Shown here in pieces: positions 41,554-52,829 of a stretch of DNA of 64,000 nt (position 1 is the stretch's first letter; every line of letters begins with the position of its first letter). Source of the stretch: Oscillospiraceae bacterium (GTDB lineage Bacteria > Bacillota > Clostridia > Oscillospirales > Oscillospiraceae); NCBI GenBank assembly GCA_031262405.1, contig JAISHS010000035.1, positions 35,094 through 99,093 of the forward strand, in the 5' to 3' direction. The notes under the pieces were generated by a model, which was not told the origin of the DNA, did not search any database, and was given only the letters and a program-made list of their open reading frames with translations. The position numbers and the translations under genes are program-made.

Positions 41554-44015
41554 TTCTCCGTCCTCGCCACCGATATCACCTTCGCGCCCTCACCGACGCG
41601 CATGAGCCTCACGCCCTGAGTCGCGCGCCCGAGCAGCGAAATACTCTCCGCCGCGACGCGGATAATCGTGCCGTCGTCCGAAATTACCAAAATATCGTCG
41701 TCGTCGGAAACCACCTTCACATCCGCGACATACCCGGTCTTGGCGGTGCAATTATAGTTGCGTATGCCGTACCCGCCGCGGTGCTGCGGCGTGCCGTCGG
41801 AGCCTCTTACATACTCCTCAATCGCCGTGCGCTTGGCATAGCCGTTCTCCGTGACACTCAGCAGCGCCGAGCCGCCCCCGGCCCTGCCCGCGCCGACTAC
41901 ATAGTCGCCCTCGCGCAGCTTTATCCCGCGCACGCCGACAGCGGTTCTGCCCATGCTCCGCACATCCGTCTCCGCGAAGCAAATCGCCGCGCCCTCGTGC
42001 GTCGCAATAAGAATGTTCTGCTTGCCATCCGTGAGCCGCACCGCAATAAGCTGGTCGCCCTCGTCGAGCGAAATCGCCCGAATGCCGATGTTACGAAGAT
42101 TTTTCAAATCGCTCAGCCGAATACGCTTAACGGTACCGCGCTTCGTAATCATGGTGATATAAAACTCCTCCGCCATGTCGCGCACGTGCAGCATCGCGTT
42201 GACCCTCTCGCCCGGCTCAATCTGAATAAAGTTGATGATATTGACGCCCTTTGCCGCCCTGCCCGTCTCCGGAATCAGATAGCCCTTCTTGCGATAGCAC
42301 CGCCCCGCGTCCGTGAAGAACAAAATATAGTCGTGCGTCGAAGCCGTAAACAGCGTCTCAACATAGTCCTCCTCGCGCGTTGTCATGCCGCGCACGCCGC
42401 GCCCGCCGCGCCCCTGACTGCGATACTCGCTGACCGGCATCCGCTTGATATAGCCCCCGTGCGTGAGGGTATATACGCACTGACACTCCTCGATCAGGTC
42501 CTCGACGTCGACCTCGTTCTCAACGAGCTCGATCTCCGTGCGCCTTGAGTCGCCATACTTATCGCGAATCTCCTCCAGCTCCGTTATGAGAACGCCCAGC
42601 AGCTTCTCATGGTCGCCCAGCAGCTCGTCATAATAGGCAAGCCGCGCCTGAAGCTCCTTATATTCCGCCTCCAGCTTCTCGCGGTTTAGCCCCTGCAGGG
42701 CAATCAGCCTCATCTCGCAAATGGCCTGCGCCTGCACCTCCGAGAGCGAAAACCGCTCCATCAGCCGCTCCCTTGCGTTGTCATAGGAGCTGCGTATAAT
42801 CCTTATTACCTCGTCAATATTGTCCTGCGCTATGAGAAGCCCCTCTAAGAGATGCGCCCGCTCGAGAGCCTTACGCCTGTCATATTGGGTGCGCCGCGTG
42901 ATAATATTCTCCTGATGGGCGATATATTCCTCTAAAATCTCCTTTAGCGATAATGTCTTGGGCTGCTTCTGGTCATTGACCAGCGCGAGCAGGATAATCC
43001 CAAAGGTCGTCTGCATCTGACTCTGGGCATAGAGCCGATTTAAAACCACCTGAGGATTGGCGTCCTTTTTAAGCTCAATTACAATCCGCATACCCTTCTT
43101 GCCGTCAGACTCGTCCCGCAGACCCGAGATACCCTCCAGCCGCTTGTCCTTGACCTGCTCGGCAATGTTCTCCACGAGCCTCGACTTATTCACCTGATAG
43201 GGCAGCTCCGTCACGATAATGCGAAGGCGCCCCGCGCCGAACTCCTCCGTCTCCGTGCGCGCGCGAACCTTAATCTTGCCCTTGCCGGTGGCATAGGCAG
43301 AGCGAATCCCGCTGCGCCCCATAATCGTCCCGCGCGTCGGAAAGTCCGGGCCCTTTATATGCTCCATGAGCTCGTCGAGAGTCGCGTCGGGATTTCGAAT
43401 AACGCAAATCGTAGCGTCGATTACCTCCCGCAGATTGTGCGGGGGAATGTTCGTCGTCATGCCGACGGCAATGCCGGAGCTTCCGTTCACCAGCAGATTC
43501 GGGAAGCGCGAGGGCACAACCCTCGGTTCCTTCGTGCTCTCGTCAAAGTTCGGGTCCCAGTCGACCGTGTCCTTGTCAATGTCGCGGAGCATCTCATTCG
43601 TCAGCCGCGCCAGCCGCGCCTCCGTGTAACGATAGGCCGCCGGGGGGTCGCCGTCAATCGAGCCGAAGTTGCCGTGCCCGTCTACGAGCGGATAGCGCAT
43701 GGAAAAATCCTGCGCCAGTCTCACCAGCGCGTCATAGACGCTCTGATCGCCGTGCGGGTGATACTTGCCCAAAACGTCGCCGACGCAGGTCGCCGACTTT
43801 TTAAAGGGCTTGTCCACCGTCAAGTTATTTTCATACATCGAATAGAGAATGCGCCGGTGCACGGGCTTGAGGCCGTCGCGCACGTCGGGCAGAGCACGCC
43901 CGACAATAACGCTCATGGCATATTCGATATAGGCGCTCTCCATCTCGTGCTCAAGGTTAATCTCGTTAATTCTCTGATTCGGGAAGGCAATGTCTTCCGG
44001 TTTATAATCCTTCAT
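41529..44015 (-). CDS. gyrA: DNA gyrase subunit A
   Basis: The 828-residue subunit has the winged-helix quinolone region [17 protein letters not shown] (about residues 84-100). The catalytic tyrosine is in YRYTEARL (Tyr130), and the C-terminal domain wraps DNA with the GyrA box RGGRGVRG (about 532-539). It breaks and rejoins DNA with GyrB to add negative supercoils. At the Escherichia coli Ser83 position this protein has Gln91, and Ala84 is Ser92, while Asp87 is kept. It follows gyrB by 12 bases in the conserved dnaA-gyrA gene order. Confidence 0.98.
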   Translation of the reverse strand: MKDYKPEDIAFPNQRINEINLEHEMESAYIEYAMSVIVGRALPDVRDGLKPVHRRILYSMYENNLTVDKPFKKSATCVGDVLGKYHPHGDQSVYDALVRLAQDFSMRYPLVDGHGNFGSIDGDPPAAYRYTEARLARLTNEMLRDIDKDTVDWDPNFDESTKEPRVVPSRFPNLLVNGSSGIAVGMTTNIPPHNLREVIDATICVIRNPDATLDELMEHIKGPDFPTRGTIMGRSGIRSAYATGKGKIKVRARTETEEFGAGRLRIIVTELPYQVNKSRLVENIAEQVKDKRLEGISGLRDESDGKKGMRIVIELKKDANPQVVLNRLYAQSQMQTTFGIILLALVNDQKQPKTLSLKEILEEYIAHQENIITRRTQYDRRKALERAHLLEGLLIAQDNIDEVIRIIRSSYDNARERLMERFSLSEVQAQAICEMRLIALQGLNREKLEAEYKELQARLAYYDELLGDHEKLLGVLITELEEIRDKYGDSRRTEIELVENEVDVEDLIEECQCVYTLTHGGYIKRMPVSEYRSQGRGGRGVRGMTTREEDYVETLFTASTHDYILFFTDAGRCYRKKGYLIPETGRAAKGVNIINFIQIEPGERVNAMLHVRDMAEEFYITMITKRGTVKRIRLSDLKNLRNIGIRAISLDEGDQLIAVRLTDGKQNILIATHEGAAICFAETDVRSMGRTAVGVRGIKLREGDYVVGAGRAGGGSALLSVTENGYAKRTAIEEYVRGSDGTPQHRGGYGIRNYNCTAKTGYVADVKVVSDDDDILVISDDGTIIRVAAESISLLGRATQGVRLMRVGEGAKVISVARTEKEEMVEPQ

Positions 44016-44027
44016 GTCCTTGCCTCC

Positions 44028-45980
<1,953 letters not shown>

Positions 45981-46241
45981 CTATATTAAGTCTTGGGACT
46001 CCGCCCGTTTTAATAAAGTGCTGCTAGCTAACTGTGATAAATAAACCCGCTGCCCGCCTGTCGTCTGACAGACCACGAAGCTCTTGGGCAAATCCTCCGC
46101 TGCGTTTATAACCGCGCCTGCCTTCTGGGCTCTAGCCAGTGCCTCCCGCGTCAGATAAGAGGACGAGGCGTTGTCCAGATCGCAGATACAGACGACCGCC
46201 CTCTTCTCCACCAAAACGTCCTTACCCAGATGTAAGTACAT
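45981..46241 (-). CDS. remB: RemB/DUF370-like extracellular matrix regulator
   Basis: The 86-residue protein begins MYLHLGKDVLVEKRAVVCI and includes LVVCQ-like VVCQTTGGQRVYLSQLASS. It lies between recF and gyrB, exactly where Bacillus has yaaB (remB). RemA/RemB proteins control matrix genes in Bacillus subtilis. The start is set at 46241 because GGAGGGG lies ten bases before it. The open frame continues upstream only through a palindromic repeat that is not real coding sequence. Function in this organism is inferred from position and similarity. Confidence 0.85.
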   Translation of the reverse strand: MYLHLGKDVLVEKRAVVCICDLDNASSSYLTREALARAQKAGAVINAAEDLPKSFVVCQTTGGQRVYLSQLASSTLLKRAESQDLI

Positions 46242-46259
46242 CTCAAAAACCCCTCCATC

Positions 46260-46376
46260 CGTCATTCCGCTCGGCGGCGCAGCCGCCGTCATTCCGTGCA
46301 ACTCCTCCGTCATTCCGTGCTTGACACGGAATCCCCCCGTTTTAGGGCGGAGATTGCGTGGGGGCCCGCAATGACG
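46260..46376. repeat. CGTCATT palindromic composite repeat, copy 2
   Basis: Three CGTCATTCCG starts and a final CAATGACG inverse are packed between recF and remB, the last two making a composite element (46308-46376). It interrupts an otherwise strictly conserved operon and ends 15 bases before the remB ribosome site. Confidence 0.82.
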
Positions 46377-46384
46377 ATGTCCAC

Positions 46385-47482
46385 TCAAACAAGCCGCCCG
46401 CCTTCAACAGTGAACACCCTTCCGCCGGTTCTTCGGCGAATCTCCTCATCCTCACAGCAGGTGATGAGCGTCTGCCCCCCGCCTATACGGTTTAAAACAA
46501 ACTCCTGCCTCGAGGAGTCCAGCTCGCTCAAAACGTCGTCCAAGAGCAGCACCGGGGTCTCTCCCGTGTCGAGCCTCGAGACCTCCCGCTCCGCCATTTT
46601 AAGCGCCAGAGCCGCGCTTCTGGTCTGCCCCTGCGAGGCGTAAGCACGCGCGGGAGAGTCATTTATAAAAATCTCCAGCTCGTCCTTGTGAATCCCGGAG
46701 AGCACGCTGCCGGACTGCAGCTCCGCCTCCCTATGAAGCCGCTCATGCTCCGATACCTGCTCATATATCTCCCGCGCCGTCGCGAAGGGGTCTGTCACCG
46801 TGCTGACCGTCTTATAACTCAGCTCCAGCTGCTCCCCGCCGGAGAGCTCGCTGTAAAGCGGCTTTGCCGACTCCCTCAGCTTGCGGATATAGGCCGCGCG
46901 ATAGCGGATGAGCTGCGCCGAGGCGCGGCTGAGCGAATCTGAAAACTCGTCCAGCATATCGAGCATAGACCGCTTCTCCCGCCACTCTGTCAAAATCCGT
47001 TTCTTGTGGTCATAGAGCCGCGAATATTCCGCTAAAATCCGCGCATAGTTCGGACGCAGCTGCCCCAGCGCGATATCGAGAAAACGCCTGCGTCGGGCGG
47101 CTCCGTCCTTAATTATATTCAAATCCTCCGGCGAGAACAAAACAACCCTGAGCGCCTCGGAAAGCTCCGAGAGTGCAATTCTCGCCCCGCCGCTCTCGGC
47201 CTTTTTCTTAAGCCCCGCTCCGAAAGAGATTACAAGCTCCCTCTCCCGCTCCTGCGAAAAGATATTTCCCGAGACCCGCGCGAAGCTCTCCCCAAAGGAA
47301 ATTAGCTCTTTGTCGTTGCGTGTGCGAAAGCTGTGCCCGCAGCTGAGAAAAAAAACGCTCTCCAAAAGATTGGTCTTGCCCTGCGCGTTCTTTCCGGCTA
47401 TCACATTAATTCCCGGATCAAATTTCACGCTCTGCCGCTCATAGTTGCGAAAGCTCTCCAGAGTGATTTCCTCAACCCTCAT
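46385..47482 (-). CDS. recF: DNA replication and repair protein RecF
   Basis: This 365-residue SMC-like ATPase has Walker A AGKNAQGKTNLLE (about residues 31-43). The ABC signature is seen as SQGQTRSAALALKMAE (about 297-312) and Walker B as VLLLDDVLSELDSSRQ (about 325-340). RecF helps load RecA at gaps. Its start overlaps the upstream S4-domain gene by 11 bases. The position after dnaN-yaaA is the common Firmicute order. Confidence 0.96.
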   Translation of the reverse strand: MRVEEITLESFRNYERQSVKFDPGINVIAGKNAQGKTNLLESVFFLSCGHSFRTRNDKELISFGESFARVSGNIFSQERERELVISFGAGLKKKAESGGARIALSELSEALRVVLFSPEDLNIIKDGAARRRRFLDIALGQLRPNYARILAEYSRLYDHKKRILTEWREKRSMLDMLDEFSDSLSRASAQLIRYRAAYIRKLRESAKPLYSELSGGEQLELSYKTVSTVTDPFATAREIYEQVSEHERLHREAELQSGSVLSGIHKDELEIFINDSPARAYASQGQTRSAALALKMAEREVSRLDTGETPVLLLDDVLSELDSSRQEFVLNRIGGGQTLITCCEDEEIRRRTGGRVFTVEGGRLV

Positions 47483-47717
47483 TTTGCCCCTCTGAAACCC
47501 CTCTCACAACCACCTGAACCCCATCTAAAGCCACCCTATCGCCGTCCCTTAACTTGCGCTTTCTCTGGGTACAGGTTTCGCCGTTAACAGTGACCAAACC
47601 CTGTTGTATCAAGGCTTTTGCCTCCCCGCCGGAGGAGACCCGCGCCGAAAACTTCAAAAAGGCGTCTACGGGTATAAATTCGGTTGTAATGTCAATATAT
47701 TCCAGATTTTCTTGCAA
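47472..47717 (-). CDS. yaaA: S4-domain RNA-binding protein YaaA (RlbA)
   Basis: The 81-residue protein is a single S4 domain: FIPVDAFLKFSARVSSGGEA, then LIQQGLVTVNGETCTQRKRK and LRDGDRVALDGVQVVV. It lies between dnaN and recF, as yaaA does in Bacillus. Its RNA target is not known; ribosome assembly is suspected. Overlap with recF shows translational coupling. Confidence 0.93.
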   Translation of the reverse strand: MQENLEYIDITTEFIPVDAFLKFSARVSSGGEAKALIQQGLVTVNGETCTQRKRKLRDGDRVALDGVQVVVRGVSEGQNEG

Positions 47718-47781
47718 AGCAATTTCCTTCCGTTATTTAAATAAACAGAAAATAATTATAAATTAAACAAAAAATTTCAAT

Positions 47782-48882
47782 TTACGCCTTTAATCTCACC
47801 GGTAAAATCATATATTTAAACGATTCATTTTTGTCCGCCGGCATCAGCACACAGGGCGCAGAAGCGCTATTTAGGCACACAATCAGCTCCTCCGAAGGAG
47901 CAGCTTTGAGCGCATCCTGCAAATACCGGTTGTTAAACCCTATCTCCAGACCCCCGCCGTCCCCATTATAACGGCAGATATCCTCGCCCTTACCAATCGC
48001 CGTAACGCAGTGCATAGTAACCCTCGAGTCCCCAAAAACACAGCGCAGCGGATTCTTCAGCCTGTCGTCAATGATGAGCGAAACCCTATCTACAGCCGAC
48101 AAAAGCTCCGCGCGATTAACGGTCAATTCATGCTCAAAAATACTCGGAACAGCCTTATTATAGTCTAAAAACTCACCTTCTAACCGTCTTGTGATGAGCA
48201 CATAGTTATTCACGGAAAAGGAAATATGCTTTGCCCCCAACACAATTTTAACCGCCTCGTCGGCGTCTGAGCACAGCTTTTCTAAATCCGACAGCGCGCT
48301 TCCCGGCACAATAAACCGGCAATCGAGCACCGCACTCTCGAGCGCCTCGCGCCGCAGAGCCAGCCTATAGCCGTCCACCGCAACCACGGTCAAACACCCG
48401 TTTTCCACAACAAAAAGCTCCCCTGTGTAAACCGGCCTCGCCTCGTTATCGCTGACTGCAAAAACAGTCTGATTTATCATCTTTTTCAGCGTCCCCTGCG
48501 GCAGAGAAATGCTCCCCTCCAAAACAACCGCCGGAAGCTCGGGATAGTTATCCGCGTCCGATCCCATAATCGAAAAATCGGCATTTCCGCAGAAAATTCT
48601 CACCATTTCACCGTCAGCGGACACCGTTACAATATCATCCGGCAGACTTCTAACGATATTATCCAGCAGCTTCGCCGAGAGCACAATACTCCCCCGCTCA
48701 GAAACATCCGCCACGAAGCTCGTATAAATACCCTTCACCAGATCATAACCCGTAATCTTCACTAAATCACCCGCGGACAGTAGTAGCCCCTCCAACACAG
48801 GATTCGGACTCTTTACCGCCGCCGCTCTCGCCGCGGTGGAAACCGCAGCCTGTAGCAGATATTTTTCACAGGTAAATTTCAT
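47782..48882 (-). CDS. dnaN: DNA polymerase III beta clamp
   Basis: The 366-residue sliding clamp has three repeated folds. It begins MKFTCEKYLLQAAVSTAARA and has the family elements VAVDGYRLALRRE (about residues 169-181) and a C-terminal YMILPVRL that forms part of the partner-binding pocket. The length is normal. ATG 48882 follows GAGAGGAG. It is downstream of dnaA across a 274-base spacer with origin features. Confidence 0.97.
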   Translation of the reverse strand: MKFTCEKYLLQAAVSTAARAAAVKSPNPVLEGLLLSAGDLVKITGYDLVKGIYTSFVADVSERGSIVLSAKLLDNIVRSLPDDIVTVSADGEMVRIFCGNADFSIMGSDADNYPELPAVVLEGSISLPQGTLKKMINQTVFAVSDNEARPVYTGELFVVENGCLTVVAVDGYRLALRREALESAVLDCRFIVPGSALSDLEKLCSDADEAVKIVLGAKHISFSVNNYVLITRRLEGEFLDYNKAVPSIFEHELTVNRAELLSAVDRVSLIIDDRLKNPLRCVFGDSRVTMHCVTAIGKGEDICRYNGDGGGLEIGFNNRYLQDALKAAPSEELIVCLNSASAPCVLMPADKNESFKYMILPVRLKA

Positions 48883-48897
48883 CGCTTTTCTCCTCTC

Positions 48898-49094
48898 TCA
48901 TATATACAGATAGAAATATATAAATAATATTTTAGTAGTAATAGTATTAGTAAAATTTTCTGTGGAGAACACGCAAAAACCAAGGTAGTCTCTACTGTTT
49001 CAATGTTGAAAACTTTACGAGAATAAACCCCTTTTATAAACACACAAAAACGAACATGAGTTGTCCAACCTTTTTCAACACGAAGTTTCCAACA
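48898..49094. other. Candidate oriC unwinding region with DnaA-trio-like triplets
   Basis: In the dnaA-dnaN gap, an AT-rich block (48898-48955) contains seven in-register triplets TAG TAG TAA TAG TAT TAG TAA (48933-48953), six fitting the DnaA-trio rule. Seven bases on is a DnaA-box-like TTCTCCACA on the minus strand (48961-48969). Further box-like sites are TGTTGAAAA (49004-49012), TTTTCAACA (49072-49080) and TTTCCAACA (49086-49094). No perfect TTATCCACA is present. An open frame on the minus strand here is not a gene. Confidence 0.7.
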
Positions 49095-49156
49095 TCTCAA
49101 CAGGCTACTATGACTACTATTGGACGTAGACTTCTAAACAGATAAAATAAAAGAAA

Positions 49157-50473
49157 TTATTTTCCGTGCAGCGTATTGATATTACTCGTAATATCCCTAA
49201 TAGTAATTCCCATCTTCGGGTCGTGCTCCAGCTGCTCCTCCACCTTGCGGATAGAGGTCAAAACCGTCGAATGGTTTCTGTCCTCATACTGCTCGCCGAT
49301 GTCCTTGAGGGAAAGATTCGTTAGACTGCGCATGAGATACATCGACACCTGACGCGCGAAAGCCGTGCTCTTAGACCGCCTCTGCCCGCGCAAATCCTCC
49401 GGCACCAGCGAGTAATACCTCGCTGTCTCGTCGATAATTACATCGGGGCTTGGCACATAGGCGCCGATTCTGATAATATCCTTAACCGCGCGCTTGGCGG
49501 CGGCAACATCGACAACGTCGTTCAAAATGGAGTTATAGGCTGTCAGCCGCTTCACAACTCCCTCAATCTGGCGGATGTTGGCCTTAATCTCCTCCGCGAT
49601 ATACTCAATCACCTCGTCCGGCAGAACCATACCGAGCTGAGCCGCCTTGTTTCGGATAATCGCGACGCGCGTCTCGACGTCCGGCGGGGCAATGTCCGCC
49701 AGCAGCCCGCCCTCAAAGCGGGTGCGGAGTCTGTCCTCGAGCTTATTCATCTCCATCGGCGGCCGGTCAGAGGTGATTACTATCTGCTTGTCCGACTCAT
49801 AGAGACTGTTGAAGGTGTGGAAAAATTCCTCCTGCGTCTGGGTCTTTCCGGCGATAAACTGAACGTCGTCCATCAAAAACAGATCCACATTCCTGTGCTT
49901 CCGGCGAAAATCCTCTGCCGAACCGGCCTGAATAGACTGAATCATCTGATTTGTAAAATCGTCGCCCTTTACATAGACAATCTTCGCGGCGGGGTTCTGC
50001 TTGTGAATTTTCTGACCGATAGCCATCAGCAGATGCGTCTTGCCCAGCCCCGAGTTACCGTAGATAAACAGCGGATTATAGACAGTCCCCGGGTTGTCCG
50101 CGACCGCCAGAGCCGCCGCATGAGCGAATTTATTAGAAGGCCCCACGACAAAGCGGTCAAAGGTATAGCCCGCCATCTCCGGAAGAGAGTCATCCGACTC
50201 CGCCGAGACCTCATAGTCGTCCAGCTCGTCCCCGGCTAGAACCAAAATCTCAAAGGGACAGGAAAATAGCTCCGAGAGCGTGCGCTCGATAATAGCCGAA
50301 AAGCGCTGAGTGATGATGTTGCGCTTAAACTCCGTGTTCGTGTGGAGAACCAGCCTGTTATTAGTGAGCTCAACAGGCAGGCAGTCCGAAAACCAGGTGC
50401 TTATAGAGGTACTGGTCAGCTCATTCGAGAGCGAATCCATAATATTTGCCCAAATTTCATTCAGCGAATCCAT
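49157..50473 (-). CDS. dnaA: Chromosomal replication initiator DnaA
   Basis: The 438-residue initiator has an N-terminal DnaB/DiaA-binding domain and an AAA+ domain. The latter shows NPLFIYGNSGLGKTHLLMAI (Walker A, about residues 131-150), DLFLMDDVQFIAGK (Walker B) and the arginine-rich sensor RLRTRFEGGLLADI. The C-terminal DNA-binding domain carries DIGEQYEDRNHSTVLTSIRK (about 396-415), which reads the DnaA box. The start is preceded by GGGGAC and a strong promoter. On its upstream side, where many Firmicutes have rpmH, is an AT-rich restriction-modification pair. Confidence 0.98.
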   Translation of the reverse strand: MDSLNEIWANIMDSLSNELTSTSISTWFSDCLPVELTNNRLVLHTNTEFKRNIITQRFSAIIERTLSELFSCPFEILVLAGDELDDYEVSAESDDSLPEMAGYTFDRFVVGPSNKFAHAAALAVADNPGTVYNPLFIYGNSGLGKTHLLMAIGQKIHKQNPAAKIVYVKGDDFTNQMIQSIQAGSAEDFRRKHRNVDLFLMDDVQFIAGKTQTQEEFFHTFNSLYESDKQIVITSDRPPMEMNKLEDRLRTRFEGGLLADIAPPDVETRVAIIRNKAAQLGMVLPDEVIEYIAEEIKANIRQIEGVVKRLTAYNSILNDVVDVAAAKRAVKDIIRIGAYVPSPDVIIDETARYYSLVPEDLRGQRRSKSTAFARQVSMYLMRSLTNLSLKDIGEQYEDRNHSTVLTSIRKVEEQLEHDPKMGITIRDITSNINTLHGK

Positions 50474-50534
50474 GTTTATGTCCCCATTTATAAGAAAGCT
50501 TCAAGCCGCAAAAACCACAATCTAATACCCGTCC

Positions 50535-50563
50535 AGTATACCAAAAAATCCCCACAATTACAA
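50535..50563 (-). promoter_or_regulatory. dnaA promoter
   Basis: On the minus strand TTGTAA (50563-50558), a 17-base spacer and TATACT (50540-50535) lie 62 bases upstream of the dnaA start. The spacer includes a GTGGGGATT stretch that is a weak DnaA-box match, possibly for autoregulation. Confidence 0.72.
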
Positions 50564-50778
50564 GTCCTATTTTCAGATATAAATATAATAATGTATAGGA
50601 AACGAAAGGCACAAAACCATAGCGGTTTAAACAAAGAAACGCGATGCAACGACATAATCCGCATGGAAACAGTTGGGGGGACAAAGAGAAATAATTGGTG
50701 TAAGGAAAGCGGCAGGAAAAGCCCCGCGTAGTTAGCTTTAGTATATAATAAATCGAACTCACGAAATGTCGAATGCGT

Positions 50779-50807
50779 TTGATTTTCAAGGTAAATTGTG
50801 CTATGCT
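50779..50807 (+). promoter_or_regulatory. Promoter of the restriction-modification pair
   Basis: TTGATT (50779-50784), a 17-base spacer and TATGCT (50802-50807) lie inside the upstream part of the methyltransferase open frame. This supports the downstream start at 50856. Confidence 0.55.
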
Positions 50808-50855
50808 AAATTAGTTCAGCTGATGATGTCCAATACAGCAACCGGGGGTAACAAA

Positions 50856-51929
50856 ATGATTTCAGATTATTTTACTTCAAATGATATAGAACCTCGTTTT
50901 ATTTGTGGTAATTCCCTTGAAGTATTAAAGGAATTTCCCGATAACTGTATTGATATGGCTATGACAAGCCCTCCATATTGGGGTAAGAGAGAATATGTTA
51001 TCGCCGAAAGTATAGGGTTAGAAAAAGATTATAATGAATACATTGAGAAAATGTTAAGCATCTTTGAGCAGGTACAAAGAGTATTAAAAATAAACGGAAG
51101 TTTTTGGTTAAACATCGGTGATTCATACCTTAATAAAAACCTATTAGGCTTACCGTGGAGAGTTGCAATCCGTATGTGCGATGAGCAAGGGTGGATACTG
51201 CGCAATAGTGTTGTCTGGAACAAGGTTAAGGGCGCGCCAGACAACTCTTTGGATAAGCTGCGAAATGTGCATGAAATGCTATTTCATTTTGTTAAGTCAA
51301 AGAAATACTACTACGATGTTTCCGCGGCGAGAAAAGAACCGTTAAAAGCGAAAGTGCAAAATGGTGCGGTTGTATCTGCGACAGGTGTAACTGGCGTTCG
51401 ATATAAACGGCAAATTGAGCTATCGACAGTATTAACAGACGAACAAAAGCAATCTGCTTTTTTTGAACTAACTGCCGTTCTTGATTCGGTTCGTAATGGG
51501 GAAATTGAAGATTTCAGAATGATAATTAAAGGACAACAGCGTACTACACATTCAAATTCAACCAAGGTTTCAGGAAGAGCAAAAGAACTTGAAACAAAGG
51601 GCTTTTACTTTTTGAAATATCACCCGGACGGAGCTAAATTAGGAGATGTATGGGATATTATTCCCGAAGATACACAGGGAAGGAAATTGCATTTTGCGCC
51701 TTACCCTGCTGACCTGTGCAGAACGCCAATACTTACAACGTGTCCTGCAAATGGCGTTGTTTTAGACCCGTTTAGCGGAACAGGGACAACAATGGCGGTT
51801 GCATATGAAAGTGGCAGAAAATCCGTTGGCATTGAAATAGCGCAGGAATATATTGATTACGCGGAAGAAAGGATCGGAATAAATGAGCAAAATCAAGGAT
51901 TTCTTTGGTCTGTATACCAAGCGAAATGA
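50856..51929 (+). CDS. N4-cytosine-type DNA methyltransferase of a type II restriction-modification system
   Basis: This 357-residue protein of the N6/N4 methylase family has catalytic motif IV TSPPYWGKREY near its N terminus (about residue 37). SPPY is typical of N4-cytosine enzymes. The SAM-binding motif I is near the C terminus (VVLDPFSGTGTTMAVAYESG, about 305-324), so the order is that of the beta class. A variable target region lies between. Composition is strongly AT-rich beside GC-rich flanks, indicating horizontal gain. The start at 50856 has GGGGGT upstream; the open frame extends 30 codons further back over a promoter. It overlaps the nuclease gene by 47 bases. Confidence 0.88.
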   Translation: MISDYFTSNDIEPRFICGNSLEVLKEFPDNCIDMAMTSPPYWGKREYVIAESIGLEKDYNEYIEKMLSIFEQVQRVLKINGSFWLNIGDSYLNKNLLGLPWRVAIRMCDEQGWILRNSVVWNKVKGAPDNSLDKLRNVHEMLFHFVKSKKYYYDVSAARKEPLKAKVQNGAVVSATGVTGVRYKRQIELSTVLTDEQKQSAFFELTAVLDSVRNGEIEDFRMIIKGQQRTTHSNSTKVSGRAKELETKGFYFLKYHPDGAKLGDVWDIIPEDTQGRKLHFAPYPADLCRTPILTTCPANGVVLDPFSGTGTTMAVAYESGRKSVGIEIAQEYIDYAEERIGINEQNQGFLWSVYQAK

Positions 51930-52725
51930 TGTTGACTGGCAAAAGGTATTGCGCGAACAGCAATGCCCTTATACAGGGAAGAAATGCGTAAAAGTCCGCA
52001 AGAGCAATCCGAGCGTATCAATTGGTGTATGCACGGTAAATTATAGCAAGTTTAGCGAAGTAATGATTTGTCCTCACCGCTTGTTAGAGCGACGGCAAAT
52101 ATTTACCGATTGTGTGCACTTGCTTACACTACACGAGCCGGGAAATGAACTCCATCTTTTGCCTGAGGTAGCTATACCCGGCGGGAGTGTAGATTATTTT
52201 TTGGTTTCTGTTCATAACGAAAAAGTAGTAGATTTTGTGGGTATTGAATTGCAAACATTAGATACTACAGGCAGTTTGTGGAGCGAACGAGCTGCTTTGC
52301 TTTCTGAAAAAGGACTTCACGTTAAAAAAGAAGAATTGTCTGCAAAAACATTCGGCATGAATTGGAAAATGTCTGCTAAAACGATACTTATTCAAATGCA
52401 CCACAAAATACATACTTTTGAGCATTTAGACAAACACTTGGTTTTAGTAATACAAGAGTGTTTCCGCGACTATATGTCACGAGAATTTAGCTTTTCGCAT
52501 ATGCAAACCGCCCGTCAAGGTGATTCGTTTCACATTCATTCCTATTCTCTTGACGAAGTAAACAATATGGCATTGAAGCTGCATTTAAGCAATCGGATTA
52601 GTACGGACGCAAACGGTATTGCACAATGCCTTGGACTCCAAGCAGAAGCAAAAGTTGACTTAGACAGAATAATCAGCTATATTCAAGCACGAATTTCCGA
52701 AAAAACTCTTTTCACTCCCGTATAA
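51883..52725 (+). CDS. NotI-family type II restriction endonuclease
   Basis: The 280-residue protein opens with four spaced cysteines, Cys28, Cys35, Cys50 and Cys63 (QQCPYTGKKCVKVRKSN, VSIGVCTV, MICPHRL), as in the iron-binding fold of NotI. A PD-(D/E)xK-type core follows: Asp104 in GGSVDYFLV and Glu122-x-Gln124 in GIELQTLDTTGS, the glutamine replacing the usual lysine as in NotI. It overlaps the methyltransferase gene, so modification is made first and the pair is coupled. Sequence specificity cannot be read out; NotI itself cuts GCGGCCGC. Composition is AT-rich and foreign. Confidence 0.82.
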   Translation: MSKIKDFFGLYTKRNDVDWQKVLREQQCPYTGKKCVKVRKSNPSVSIGVCTVNYSKFSEVMICPHRLLERRQIFTDCVHLLTLHEPGNELHLLPEVAIPGGSVDYFLVSVHNEKVVDFVGIELQTLDTTGSLWSERAALLSEKGLHVKKEELSAKTFGMNWKMSAKTILIQMHHKIHTFEHLDKHLVLVIQECFRDYMSREFSFSHMQTARQGDSFHIHSYSLDEVNNMALKLHLSNRISTDANGIAQCLGLQAEAKVDLDRIISYIQARISEKTLFTPV

Positions 52726-52737
52726 ATCCTCTTGCTT

Positions 52738-52765
52738 TCGACATCGCTTTCCTGTATCATATAAT
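52738..52765 (+). promoter_or_regulatory. Likely mfd promoter
   Basis: TCGACA (52738-52743), a 16-base spacer and TATAAT (52760-52765) lie just after the endonuclease stop and 65 bases before mfd. Confidence 0.5.
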
Positions 52766-52829
52766 CTAGCTCCCCGGGGTGACCCGTTTGGGGGACAATT
52801 GCGCGTTCCCGCGTTTTCTGAGGTAATCA

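Noticed and set aside
46242-46388. N-terminal extension of remB
   Set aside because: The open frame simply runs through a palindromic repeat; the ribosome site and family start are at 46241.
48879-49100. A 73-codon minus-strand open frame between dnaA and dnaN
   Set aside because: It lies in the AT-rich origin-like spacer, has a low-complexity hydrophobic translation and no ribosome site.
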